NCBI RefSeq assembly: GCF_001909055.1
Contig: NZ_LVWI01000042.1
Location: forward strand, 1 to 64,000
DNA length: 64,000 nucleotides
DNA from: Paenibacillus helianthi
GTDB taxonomy: Bacteria; Bacillota; Bacilli; Paenibacillales; Paenibacillaceae
Reading direction: 5' to 3'
Shown: one piece after another, positions 1-8,800 of the stretch
How the letters are laid out: the number at the start of each line of letters is the position of its first letter
How positions within the stretch are numbered: position 1 is the first letter of the stretch
Program-made: the position numbers and the translations under genes
Notes under the pieces: model-generated
Database searches by the model: none
Seen by the model: only the letters and a program-made list of their open reading frames with translations
What the model was told of the DNA's origin: nothing

Positions 1-291
1 CCGGAGGGTTCTTCACTGTTGTTCCAAGTTCTATACAGTTTCCTTGGCCTTCGTCTATAGTCGCGAGACTCGGCTCCCTCTTTTCCCCTTCGCAGGGCCT
101 TTTTGACGACGCGGCAGGATTCACTTCATGTTGCGGCCTGGATTGTTGCTCGCCCGATCTCCGACCGGTACTTTTGTCGATGCGCTTTTACACACAGATT
201 TCGCCATGTGCAAGCATCCTAGCTACAAAGGCGGCTTGGTCCCTCCTTGGGTTGGACTTTCACCAACTAGATAATGCGTGCCTCTGGGCAC
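1..291 (-). mobile_element. Group II intron, 5' part (continues past window start)
   Basis: Read on the minus strand from 291 leftwards, the sequence begins GTGCCCAGAGGCAC, a terminal hairpin like the one that opens many bacterial group II introns. About 20 bases later comes TTGGTGAAAGTCCAACC, a short stem-loop phrase I recognise from bacterial group II intron domain I. The stretch has no good reading frame and looks structured throughout. It sits immediately 3' of a rho-independent terminator (300-336), which is the preferred target of class C group II introns. The reverse transcriptase/maturase gene and domains V-VI would lie to the left, outside the window. The boundary at 291 is inferred from the GTGCC start; the intron class is not assigned. 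Confidence 0.68.
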
Positions 292-299
292 GCCAACAC

Positions 300-336
300 A
301 AAAAAGCACACTCCCCCATTTCTGAAGAGTGTGCTT
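300..336 (-). terminator. Rho-independent terminator after the 371-814 gene
   Basis: A perfect 10-bp stem (304-313 with 327-336) with a 13-nt loop is followed on the minus strand by a run of T (complement of A300-305). It lies 35 nt after the stop codon of the minus-strand gene at 371-814. The group II intron starts 9 nt further on, so the terminator appears to have served as the intron insertion target. Confidence 0.85.
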
Positions 337-370
337 CACCCGTTTCCTGCTTTGCTTGCATATGTTATGA

Positions 371-814
371 TTATTCGCCTCGCTTTGATCTGCATCCCCT
401 GCTCCACGGTATTTGCAGAAAAGGCAGCGGCACCGATTGTCCGGTCCCCCGTAAATCCACTACGATTCCAGATTGAAGGTTTAGATCCGATTCAAAGGCG
501 CAGACCGGCATAGCCGGAACAAATTCCAGGGCGGAACCGTTCTGGGCAAGCCGAGTAGCTACGTCCAACGTTGCATCACTGGATCCGTCATCCATCAAGG
601 TTACCTGCAGCATCTTTCCGCTTAGTAATGAATGGAAGGTCAGCGCTCTGATATACCATTCCACTACATATTCATGATTACGGGTAATGAGAATGTAATG
701 AAGCCGTTTGCTAGACTGGCTGCCCTGCCGGGATTGCTCCCGTTTACTCAGCATATGAACCAACACTACCGCAAAAACATAGATGGCCGCAATCCATATT
801 AACTGGGCTACCAT
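371..814 (-). CDS. Small membrane-anchored protein with glycosyltransferase-2-like core
   Basis: The predicted protein has 147 aa. I place the start at ATG 814 because GAGGAGGTG lies 7-8 nt upstream; the longer frame starting at 952 has no such site. Residues 1-25 form one hydrophobic segment (MVAQLIWIAAIYVFAVVLVH), followed by a basic, hydrophilic stretch. The middle reads HYILITRNHE, then a VEWYIRAL helix, then LMDDGSSDATLDVATRLAQ, which resembles the nucleotide-sugar core of GT2 enzymes (xxDDGSxDxT). Only about 90 residues of such a fold are present, so catalysis is doubtful. It follows degU at 977 on the same strand with a gap of about 160 nt, and ends in its own terminator. Function unknown; a role in surface polymers or in reading the DegU output is only a guess. 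Confidence 0.7.
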   Translation of the reverse strand: MVAQLIWIAAIYVFAVVLVHMLSKREQSRQGSQSSKRLHYILITRNHEYVVEWYIRALTFHSLLSGKMLQVTLMDDGSSDATLDVATRLAQNGSALEFVPAMPVCAFESDLNLQSGIVVDLRGTGQSVPLPFLQIPWSRGCRSKRGE

Positions 815-976
815 GGAGATACACCTCCTCTTATACCGACAATATATGCCGGTGATAAAAGGTCGGTGACTGCCCAGAGCAGACTGCATTTCCTTCAAAT
901 AATGCTGCAGACTCAACCAATACTTTGACTGCAGCAGAGCAGCTACAATCATTATATGTAAAAGTTTAACCTACCA

Positions 977-1699
977 CTACAGGGTTACCCACCCATATTT
1001 AATCGAATTGATAACAGCCTGTGTTCGATCGTCGACTTCCATTTTTTGGAGAATGCTACTCACATGGTTCTTGACGGTTTTTTCGCTGATAAACAGATAT
1101 TCACCAATCATCTTGTTGCTCTTGCCTTCAGCCATCAGCCGAAGCACTTCTGCTTCACGCCGGGTCAGCGGATTATTATCGCCTGCAACAAATTTGACAC
1201 CAGCCTCTTTAACCGCAGTTTCAGCAATAGCTCCTGTTTCATTGAGGTATGTCATACGGCGCAGCTGGTTGATGAGCTTGCCCGTAACCTTTGGATGAAT
1301 GAAGGCATGGCCTTCACAGACTGAACGGATCGCATTAATAAGCGATTCCGCCTCCATATCCTTCAGCAAATAGCCATTGGCGCCCTTGCGCAGGGTTTCA
1401 AATACATAACTTTCATCATCGTGAATCGATAAAATAATAACTTTGACATCCGGGAACATTTCCCGCAGTTTTTGAGTGGCTTCCACACCATTTTCAATTG
1501 GCATATTGATGTCCATCAGTACGATATCAGGTTTGGTTTCATTACAGAATTCAAGTACCTGAATACCGTCACCACATTCCCCTATGACCTCAATATCTTC
1601 CTCCATATTTAAAATCCGCTTAAGCCCTTCACGAAACAACTGATGATCATCGGCCAAAAGAACTTTAATGGGCGACTTGCCAGGATTCTGGTTTTCCAT
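977..1699 (-). CDS. degU: Two-component response regulator DegU
   Basis: The protein has 240 aa with the NarL/LuxR-type architecture. The N-terminal receiver domain has the acidic pair in LLADDHQLF (D17, D18), the phospho-acceptor D63 in IVLMDINMP and the conserved Lys in LLKDMEAE. The C-terminal helix-turn-helix begins NPLTRREAEVLRLMAEGKSN and contains SEKTVKNHVSSIL. ATG 1699 is chosen because GGGAAGGAG lies 7 nt upstream; the alternative at 1726 would overlap degS. The start is 4 nt from the degS stop, so the two genes are translationally close. In B. subtilis DegU controls secreted enzymes, competence and motility. The gene pair and length match that family; the target genes here are inferred. 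Confidence 0.95.
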   Translation of the reverse strand: MENQNPGKSPIKVLLADDHQLFREGLKRILNMEEDIEVIGECGDGIQVLEFCNETKPDIVLMDINMPIENGVEATQKLREMFPDVKVIILSIHDDESYVFETLRKGANGYLLKDMEAESLINAIRSVCEGHAFIHPKVTGKLINQLRRMTYLNETGAIAETAVKEAGVKFVAGDNNPLTRREAEVLRLMAEGKSNKMIGEYLFISEKTVKNHVSSILQKMEVDDRTQAVINSIKYGWVTL

Positions 1700-1703
1700 C
1701 ACA

Positions 1704-2876
1704 TTACTCCTTCCCTTTTTCCACATTCGTCGGAATGTGAATTACGATTGTTGTGCCCTGATTCTCAGCTGACAGTATTTCCATTCTTCCTTCGAGCAGT
1801 TCCACGCGTTCACGCATGCCGACCAACCCAAAACTTTCACGATTTGCCTGTTCACTGATTTTTTTCACATTGAAGCCTAATCCATTATCCTTCACGACAA
1901 TCTTGATCAGCTGTGCCTGATAGGTGATCTCCACCAATACGTAGCTTGGAAAAGCATGCTTGGCCGCATTCGACAATGCCTCCTGGACCAGACGGTATAC
2001 GGCTGCCTCCATAGCTGAAGACAGCCGGTGCTCCTTGCCCCTCGTTTCAAAGGAGGTGCGGATCTTTGTCTTTTCCTCATAATCATGTACGTATTTTCGA
2101 AGTGTCGGAATCAGACCCAAATCATCGAGCGCCATCGGACGCAGATTAAAAATCACCTTACGCATTTCTTCCAGACTGTATCTTACCTGCCCTTTCAAGT
2201 CTATTACTTCGTCCTGTACCAGCCCGAATTCCTGCTTTACCAGCATTCTTTCTACAATTTCCGTCCTTAGGACTAGATTCGCCAGCATTTGAGCGGGACC
2301 GTCATGAATTTCCCGGGCAATTCTTTTCCGTTCCTCTTCCTGAGCCAGGATTATTTTGAGTCCAATCATCTGACGGTTCTTCGCAGATTCGACAATCCTG
2401 GTCACTTGTCCTAGTTCCCCGGATAGATATTCCAAAACAACACTCATTTGCGAACCAATAGATTCTGCCCGCTCTACCGAATTTTCGACACTGCGGACCC
2501 GCAGCTGCAGCTCGTCTCGCCTGCTCCGAAGATAGACTTCCCTCTCTCTGGTCATCATGAGCTCAAGCTGAAGCTCTGTTGCTTTCTCGTACGCGATCCG
2601 GATATCCTTCTCGGAGTAACGGACAAAGTCCCGGCTGACCTCCGTCAGCCGGATACGGGAGCGGTGGTACTGCAGCTCCAGCTTGTCTACCTTTTGCAAT
2701 GTTTCATCCGTTTCATCTATGACCCGCTGCAGTTCTTTGGTGAGTGCAACAAGCTCATCCCGTGCAACCTGCAATATTTCAAATATCTGATACTTGCTGC
2801 TCTCCATCACGTCGATGGTATTCTTAATGACGCGATCTATCGCATCGGCTTGAAATTCCACGGATGCTTGCCCCAT
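1704..2876 (-). CDS. degS: Sensor histidine kinase DegS (cytoplasmic)
   Basis: The protein has 390 aa (B. subtilis DegS about 385). There is no transmembrane segment. Residues about 20-170 are a long charged coiled coil, the sensor part of DegS. The HisKA_3 phospho-acceptor motif RIAREIHDGPAQ follows, and the ATPase domain shows the N box (ALSNAAKHAF) and G box (VKDNGLGF). It phosphorylates DegU, the next gene in the same direction. The start at 2876 has only a weak ribosome site, and a nearby downstream start cannot be excluded. An 8-bp hairpin at 2891-2910 separates it from the upstream glycosidase gene, so it probably has its own promoter, although no clear one was found in the 43-nt gap. 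Confidence 0.95.
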   Translation of the reverse strand: MGQASVEFQADAIDRVIKNTIDVMESSKYQIFEILQVARDELVALTKELQRVIDETDETLQKVDKLELQYHRSRIRLTEVSRDFVRYSEKDIRIAYEKATELQLELMMTREREVYLRSRRDELQLRVRSVENSVERAESIGSQMSVVLEYLSGELGQVTRIVESAKNRQMIGLKIILAQEEERKRIAREIHDGPAQMLANLVLRTEIVERMLVKQEFGLVQDEVIDLKGQVRYSLEEMRKVIFNLRPMALDDLGLIPTLRKYVHDYEEKTKIRTSFETRGKEHRLSSAMEAAVYRLVQEALSNAAKHAFPSYVLVEITYQAQLIKIVVKDNGLGFNVKKISEQANRESFGLVGMRERVELLEGRMEILSAENQGTTIVIHIPTNVEKGKE

Positions 2877-2890
2877 TTCTATCGGATCGT

Positions 2891-2910
2891 ATTAAAGGCT
2901 TTCCTTTAAT
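2891..2910 (-). terminator. Weak hairpin between the glycosidase gene and degS
   Basis: ATTAAAGG-CTTT-CCTTTAAT is a perfect 8-bp stem with a 4-nt loop in the 43-nt gap between the stop at 2920 and the degS start. No T run follows on either strand, so it could be a weak terminator, an attenuator or an mRNA processing structure. Confidence 0.4.
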
Positions 2911-2919
2911 ATTACCATA

Positions 2920-5649
2920 TCACGATTCGATAGTTACGGTCTTCGTTTTCTGTTCCCATTTTACGGTCAATCCCAGTTGTTCTGAAACTAATCTGAGCGG
3001 TACTAAAGTCCTGCCTTGTAGGATTAAAGGCGCTACTTCAGCACTTTGGCGTTTACCGTTCAATACAAATTCCTTCATGTTTACGGTCAGATCAAGCGCC
3101 TTGGCCCCACGCAGCACCAGAATCCCTTTGGTGTTCTTATCCCATGAGGCACTCCCGCCAAATGCATCCATAACTACCTTTATCGGCACGTAGGTGCTTC
3201 CATTTTTGACAATCGGAGCCACATCAATCGGTTTCTTCACACCGTTTAGTGTAATAGACTTGGACCCGATGCTCATCGCAGCAGTTCCCTTCGGAAGTCC
3301 GGCTTCACTCGATAGGGAAGGCATGACGAATGACAGATTGTCAAAAGCAACCGTGCCTGTCTTGGCCCGTTCATCCTGGCCTTCCTCCACATTCACCACA
3401 TACAGACGCTTCAATGATGCCGGGAACTTGATGCCGGAACCTGACAAATCAATATTGAGGTTTTTCCAGCCGTTCCAGTCGATCACTTTGGCCAGATCGA
3501 TGTAGGAAATAGCTCCGCTTCCATCCACCACTTCTGCCCGCAGCCAGTTAAGGCTCATATCCCCCATTACATCAAGTGACATCGATGTTGCCGCTGCCGG
3601 TATGCTTTTGCCACTGCTTCCATTAAGCTGGGCATATGCGTACATTTTGCCGCTGCCCGCAGTCATATCATAGCTGAGTGACAGCACTTTGGAGCCCGCT
3701 TTTTCAGCGCTTCCCGCCATAACTGCCGCAGTTCCGGTCACACTGCTCACATTGGATGTGAATGCGATAGGATAACTAACATTTTCAAAATCCTCCCACG
3801 GGGTTGCAGTTGCTGCTGACAAGACAACTGCAGTGCTGAATCCGTCATAACGAGCAATAGCATATCCTGTCGTAACACCAGGGTCCACGGAATCAACCGT
3901 AAGTTTGCCGTCCACCACACTGCCCTTAAAGCCTATCAGCTCCCAGTTCAGTGATGCTGGCGGAACGGTAAGCGAAGAACCATTTTGGGCTACAGCTGTC
4001 ACAGGTACAGACACTGACGCCCCGGCTGTGAGTGGCGCGGTTGCTGTTCCTACCGTTAGGCTTGAGAGGTTCTCTCCACCTAGTACCGTAACCTTGGTCG
4101 AGGCAGTGGCAGCCCCGCTTGCGGCTGTCAATGTAGCGGTGCCTGCTTTGACAGCAGTAGCTTCCCCGCCGCTTATGGTTACACTGCCGTTACTTGAAGT
4201 CCAGGAAGGATTGCCCGAAGCCACATCGATTGGATTGTAGTACGTATCATAGCCTTTTAAAGAATAGCTTGCCTTTTGTCCGATTAGCATTGCCGAACTG
4301 CCGCTAATTTTGATCCCTTTCACTTCCCCTTGCGGAGCCGAGGTATACACACCTACCCCGTTGACAATACTCCGCTGCTCGGTACCATACTCGGTGTTGA
4401 AGGTCAGGGTCGTCGAGGTTTCGGCAAGCGGCCGGTCAACCATGGTTGTAGAACCGCCCCCGTCCAGATTCAATCCTTTCCAGACACCGATATTTGTCAT
4501 AAAGGATTGCAGCTCAGTCAGCGACATCCCCGCACTATTGGCATTGTCTTCGACTGCAACAACGTATACATACCGTCCATCCTGTGAGTAGCCCAGCGCT
4601 GTTCGTGCACGATAGCCTCCGATACTGGAGGTGGAGCGGGAAAACGTTGCCGCTTGGCCGTTATTCACCAGAATGGTATGCCCGCCAATCATCATCTGCA
4701 GACTGGCTGGATCAAGTTCCTGCTTCGTAGTTTTGGAACGTAGGGTGTAGACACTGCTCAGCTTTTGCCCTACAACCAGATGAGCTTTAACGAACTGGGC
4801 TCCCAGCCCGTGTGTCCGCAGGATGTAGGCTCCCTTTGGAACCGTCATGGGCAAAGCTTTGTCCGCTGAAATCTGGGTAATGATATCGTTTTCTACAAGC
4901 ACCTCGGTAGGTGTAGTCGAGCTGTTCTTTGGCCGGTCCAGAGCCGTCCAGGCATCTGTATAGATATACGCTGCGTTGGCATGACTATAAGTCGAGCTGC
5001 CGCCCTCCGGGCTGTATGCACCTTTATTGATACCAGACAATGGGAATTGGGCTCCGTCCTCCGCGGTTACTAGTCCTTCAAATGAATACTCATCAATCAC
5101 GGGTTTGCGGTCTTTGGTTACAGCAAAAGCGTACATTCCGTCAAGCTGTGAAGGTGTGGATACAACAACTCCACCGGACACCTGCCCACCGATGGGTGCA
5201 CCTTCACCGCCTGTATTGAAATAGTCTCCGTTAACCGCGGCTACTGCCCCTGTCTCCGCAGCCATGCCTCCGGTGCTTTGCCGCGTAGTCAAATGGCCGC
5301 CCTTGCCGGTCATGACATCGAGGGATACGTAAGCATTACTAAGATCGATGCGGATAACATCCGCAAGACCGCTGGCTGCTTTCCCCGAACGGGCAGTTGT
5401 GTATTTATATTTCATCATAATAGCGCCTGAAGTAATAACCTCTTCACCCAGCTTGGTAACGGCAAAGGAGGAGGCTGCCTCCGCGATCGGTGCCGGCCCT
5501 GAACTAAATTGCGGCATACCTTCAATGCCTAGGACGGGCATGATCCACAGTACTCCTGCCAATGAAGCCGCAATCCACCTTTTGGCTGGCTGCTTCTTCA
5601 TTTCCTGCAATTGCTCTCTACTCTTCTTCCCCATGAAAACTTCATTCAT
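2920..5649 (-). CDS. Secreted phosphodiester glycosidase (NAGPA) with Ig-like and stalk domains
   Basis: The protein has 909 aa. A basic N-terminus (KKQPAKRW) plus a hydrophobic segment ending near AEAASS looks like a signal peptide. Residues about 90-430 match the phosphodiester glycosidase / DUF2233 family, with VAAVNGDYFNTGGEGAPIGG and the hallmark LNLDGGGSTTMV. A Big_2-type Ig domain follows at about 445-530 (SWTSSNGSV, GTATLTAASG). The C-terminus (about 795-905) is a copper-amine-oxidase-like N-domain, in two halves (ITLNGVKKPIDVAPIVKNGS and FVLNGKRQSAEVAPLILQGR), a common surface stalk module in Paenibacillus. The family removes sugar from phosphodiester-linked glycans in the human homologue; here a wall polymer or exopolysaccharide is a plausible substrate (inference). 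Start 5649 has GGGAG about 12 nt upstream. Confidence 0.88.
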   Translation of the reverse strand: MNEVFMGKKSREQLQEMKKQPAKRWIAASLAGVLWIMPVLGIEGMPQFSSGPAPIAEAASSFAVTKLGEEVITSGAIMMKYKYTTARSGKAASGLADVIRIDLSNAYVSLDVMTGKGGHLTTRQSTGGMAAETGAVAAVNGDYFNTGGEGAPIGGQVSGGVVVSTPSQLDGMYAFAVTKDRKPVIDEYSFEGLVTAEDGAQFPLSGINKGAYSPEGGSSTYSHANAAYIYTDAWTALDRPKNSSTTPTEVLVENDIITQISADKALPMTVPKGAYILRTHGLGAQFVKAHLVVGQKLSSVYTLRSKTTKQELDPASLQMMIGGHTILVNNGQAATFSRSTSSIGGYRARTALGYSQDGRYVYVVAVEDNANSAGMSLTELQSFMTNIGVWKGLNLDGGGSTTMVDRPLAETSTTLTFNTEYGTEQRSIVNGVGVYTSAPQGEVKGIKISGSSAMLIGQKASYSLKGYDTYYNPIDVASGNPSWTSSNGSVTISGGEATAVKAGTATLTAASGAATASTKVTVLGGENLSSLTVGTATAPLTAGASVSVPVTAVAQNGSSLTVPPASLNWELIGFKGSVVDGKLTVDSVDPGVTTGYAIARYDGFSTAVVLSAATATPWEDFENVSYPIAFTSNVSSVTGTAAVMAGSAEKAGSKVLSLSYDMTAGSGKMYAYAQLNGSSGKSIPAAATSMSLDVMGDMSLNWLRAEVVDGSGAISYIDLAKVIDWNGWKNLNIDLSGSGIKFPASLKRLYVVNVEEGQDERAKTGTVAFDNLSFVMPSLSSEAGLPKGTAAMSIGSKSITLNGVKKPIDVAPIVKNGSTYVPIKVVMDAFGGSASWDKNTKGILVLRGAKALDLTVNMKEFVLNGKRQSAEVAPLILQGRTLVPLRLVSEQLGLTVKWEQKTKTVTIES

Positions 5650-5820
5650 TTCAGCGTAACTCTCCCATCTCTTTTTTAAATATCAAGAATCTTTCAAAGG
5701 CTGGGAACACATTCCTAGTTTCCCGCTACCCTTTAATAGACTGATTTTAAGAGGAAAAGTTGCGAATATTGCTAGATTTAAGCTAAATCCTCTACTTCTT
5801 GGAGCTGCACAGAGAATGCA

Positions 5821-5846
5821 AAAAAAGCCCCGCAAAAGCGGGGCCT
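5821..5846 (-). terminator. Rho-independent terminator after the 5867-9904 SLH gene
   Basis: GCCCCGC (5827-5833) pairs with GCGGGGC (5838-5844) around a 4-nt AAAA loop. The minus-strand reading ends in six to seven T. It lies 20 nt after the stop codon at 5867 and separates this gene from the glycosidase gene. Confidence 0.93.
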
Positions 5847-5866
5847 TAAGTATATTTCATTTGATT

Positions 5867-8800
5867 TTACAGATATCCTGCCATGGTCAACATCCGTTGC
5901 AGCATAACGGCAGCTTGGGCACGTGTGGCATTACCCTGAGGCTGAAATTTGGTGGTAGTCATTCCCAGGATAATTCCTTGCTGTACAGCCTTAGCCACAA
6001 ATTCAGCAGCCTGACTTTGAATGCTGGAACGATCCTTGAATGCCGCCAAAGCGGAAGCGGAGCTTCCATTCAGGGTTATCGGATGCCCGGTATACTCCAT
6101 AGCCCGGATCATCATAATTGCCATTTGCTCACGTGTAATATTATCACTCGGACGGAACGTAGCATCCGTATTTCCGGTAATAATCCCAGCTTTGGCGGCT
6201 GCGCCAATATAATCGCCTGTCTGGGTTGAAGGCTGTACATCTCTGAAGCGCTGTGCCGTCTCCCGGTCTCCCAGCAGCCCCAGTCCCCGGCTGAGCATAA
6301 TAGCAAACTCAGACCGTGTAATCTTCTGCTCCGGCATAAAAGCACTGCCATAGCTGCTGTCGATAATATTCTTAGCGGCTAATTGAGAAACGATCGCTTT
6401 GCTCCAATGACTGCTCATGTCGGAAAAACTCCGGGTCGAGAGGAATGTACCGACTACCTGATTGCCGGTTGTGCTGGCTTTGATCACTGTATAACTGCCC
6501 GCTGCGCTGATTTTGGTTGGGAGATAGGTAGCATCATAGTATGCAAGATCCAATCTGGCAGCCGAAGTCTGGTCACCGTTCAGCGTAGCAGTTGTACGCA
6601 CTGTATATTCAGCAGGTACACTCAACGCAGTAGTGCTGGTGTAATTTCCGTTAACCGCAGCACTTAGGCGGATATCCATAAGTCCGGTTATGGTCCGAAG
6701 CCCCTGTGTCTGTAGCTTTTGCTCAAATGGTGTAAAGGTGCCGGCAGGGACCTTCTCCAGCCGCAAAACAAGTGAGATATTGTTGCTGTCGGCAATCAAT
6801 GTCGCGGCAAGACTGTTCATATTCACGTTATTTAGCCCAAGACTGTATAGATGGTCACCATAACGGACCAGAAATACCGCCTTGCTGTCACGGTTCACTG
6901 CATCCAGCAGAGGTTTGAGTGGTACACTCACATAGGCTGACGATTCCGTTGAAGGAACCTCAAAAGCCACTGCGGAACTGCCGAGTTTGTATACAAAATC
7001 ATAACTGGCCTTTAGGCGGTCAGCGGTCAGGTTATATCTTTTTGCAGATTGGCTGTACACTGAACGGTCATCTACCGTTGTAGAGGAGTCACTTTTGAGC
7101 AAAGGATATTCTTTTCCAAACTCACTGGCTGCCAAGATCCCCAGATAAGAGGGGCTGCCTGCTATTGAGGCATTTCCTGTAATCCCCGTCAGATTTTGTA
7201 CCGTAAGTGCGCTAAAGGAAGATAAGGTAGTCCCACTTTGATCCGAGATAGTACCTGAACTAGACATATAGGATACATCCACCGCTTGACCGGTCTTTGC
7301 CACGCTGGACAGTACCAATTTGAGTGTATTGCCGGACATGTAATAGCTCTGCACACCAATACTGCTGCCGTCAAATCTTACAGCAAATTGATTTGCGTTC
7401 AGTGTTGAAGAGGCCTGCATGGTTTTGCTGAAGGTCAAAGTCAGCTCGTCCCCTGTAATGGTTGCTGAACTGATATTAGGGACTGTAGTACCGCTTGTAC
7501 CCGAAACGTTCACCGGCTGAAGGTTAAGATATGGCGCACGGTTGCCGTTCAGATCGCTGATTCCTGTTGTTCCTGGTACGTACGAGACTGTAGTCGGCTG
7601 ATTCACTGCCAACGCACTCTGCAGCTTTAATGTGACTTGCGCTCCACTAACATCCACGCCCGTAACGTAGTTCGGTGTACTGCCTACCAGAACGGAAAAC
7701 TGGCTGTTCATTGGAAGACTGGTTGAAGATAATCCCTCGTTATAGGTCAGTACAATTTTGTTGCCTGAACCGGTCGCACTCTGAAATGCTGGTGCAACCG
7801 TGTCCCCACTATTGCGGATATAGACATCACTGAAATTCGCTACATTCTGTCCATTCATATCCTGCACCGGATAAGAGCCCGCAGAATAAGACACACGGAT
7901 AATCTGGGTATTTGTCGCTGCATTATTCAAGCTCAAGTAAACCGTTGCCCCACTGGAGGTAATCGTGTTCACCCCAAGAGAAGAGCCATCTGCATAAACA
8001 TTGAACTGGCTGTAAGCATTAGAATTGGCTGCTTTTAGAGTATCATTAAAATTTAGCAAAACAGTTTTTTCGGTAAGTATTCCGTCTTTCAGAGTCGTTA
8101 AAGCGGATTGGACTCCATTGGTAACCTGACGCTGGGAGAAGGTACTGGCAACATTCCCGCTCAAATCCTGAATGGTCCGAAGTCCCCCTGTATAGCTGAT
8201 CTTGATAACCTGGCCTACAGCAACTCCTGTACTGAGCGTGATGTAGATACTGTCTCCCTGAATGGAGATGCCATCAATCGCACGCTTCTCATCGTTAACA
8301 ATCACGACAAAGCTTGAAGGCAGCAGCGACGCATCAGTTTTTAGTATTTCATCATATTTCAAACGGATGGTGCGGGTATTATCCAGTTGTGCAAGCGCGA
8401 GCACGGGAGCTGTCTTGTCCAGCGAATAAGTCTGAAAGCTCCAGGCATTTTTGCCGCTTAGTCCGCCATAGATAACCTGACTATTGTTAGCATCCACAAA
8501 AGCGCCATTGGCAATATCCAAGTAGTACGTCGTATTATTCTCAAATGCCGCGGCTGGGGTTACGATAAACTCTTTGGCCGTAGCACCTGGAGATAGGTTT
8601 GAATTCAGTTTTGTACCATCCCCCTTATAAAGGGTTACCGGATTTGCCACCGCATTGTTCTGTACAACATTCCTGTTAAATGTAATTTTGATAGTTGGGT
8701 TAAGTCCTACAGCTTCGCTGCGGTCTACTGGAGTAAGCGACTCGATACCAAACCCCGTGATCTCACTTGTGGTATAGCTCCATGTAAGTGGCCCGGAAGC

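Noticed and set aside
174-513. Two short plus-strand frames over the intron
   Set aside because: They lie on the opposite strand of a structured intron and a terminator; no ribosome site.
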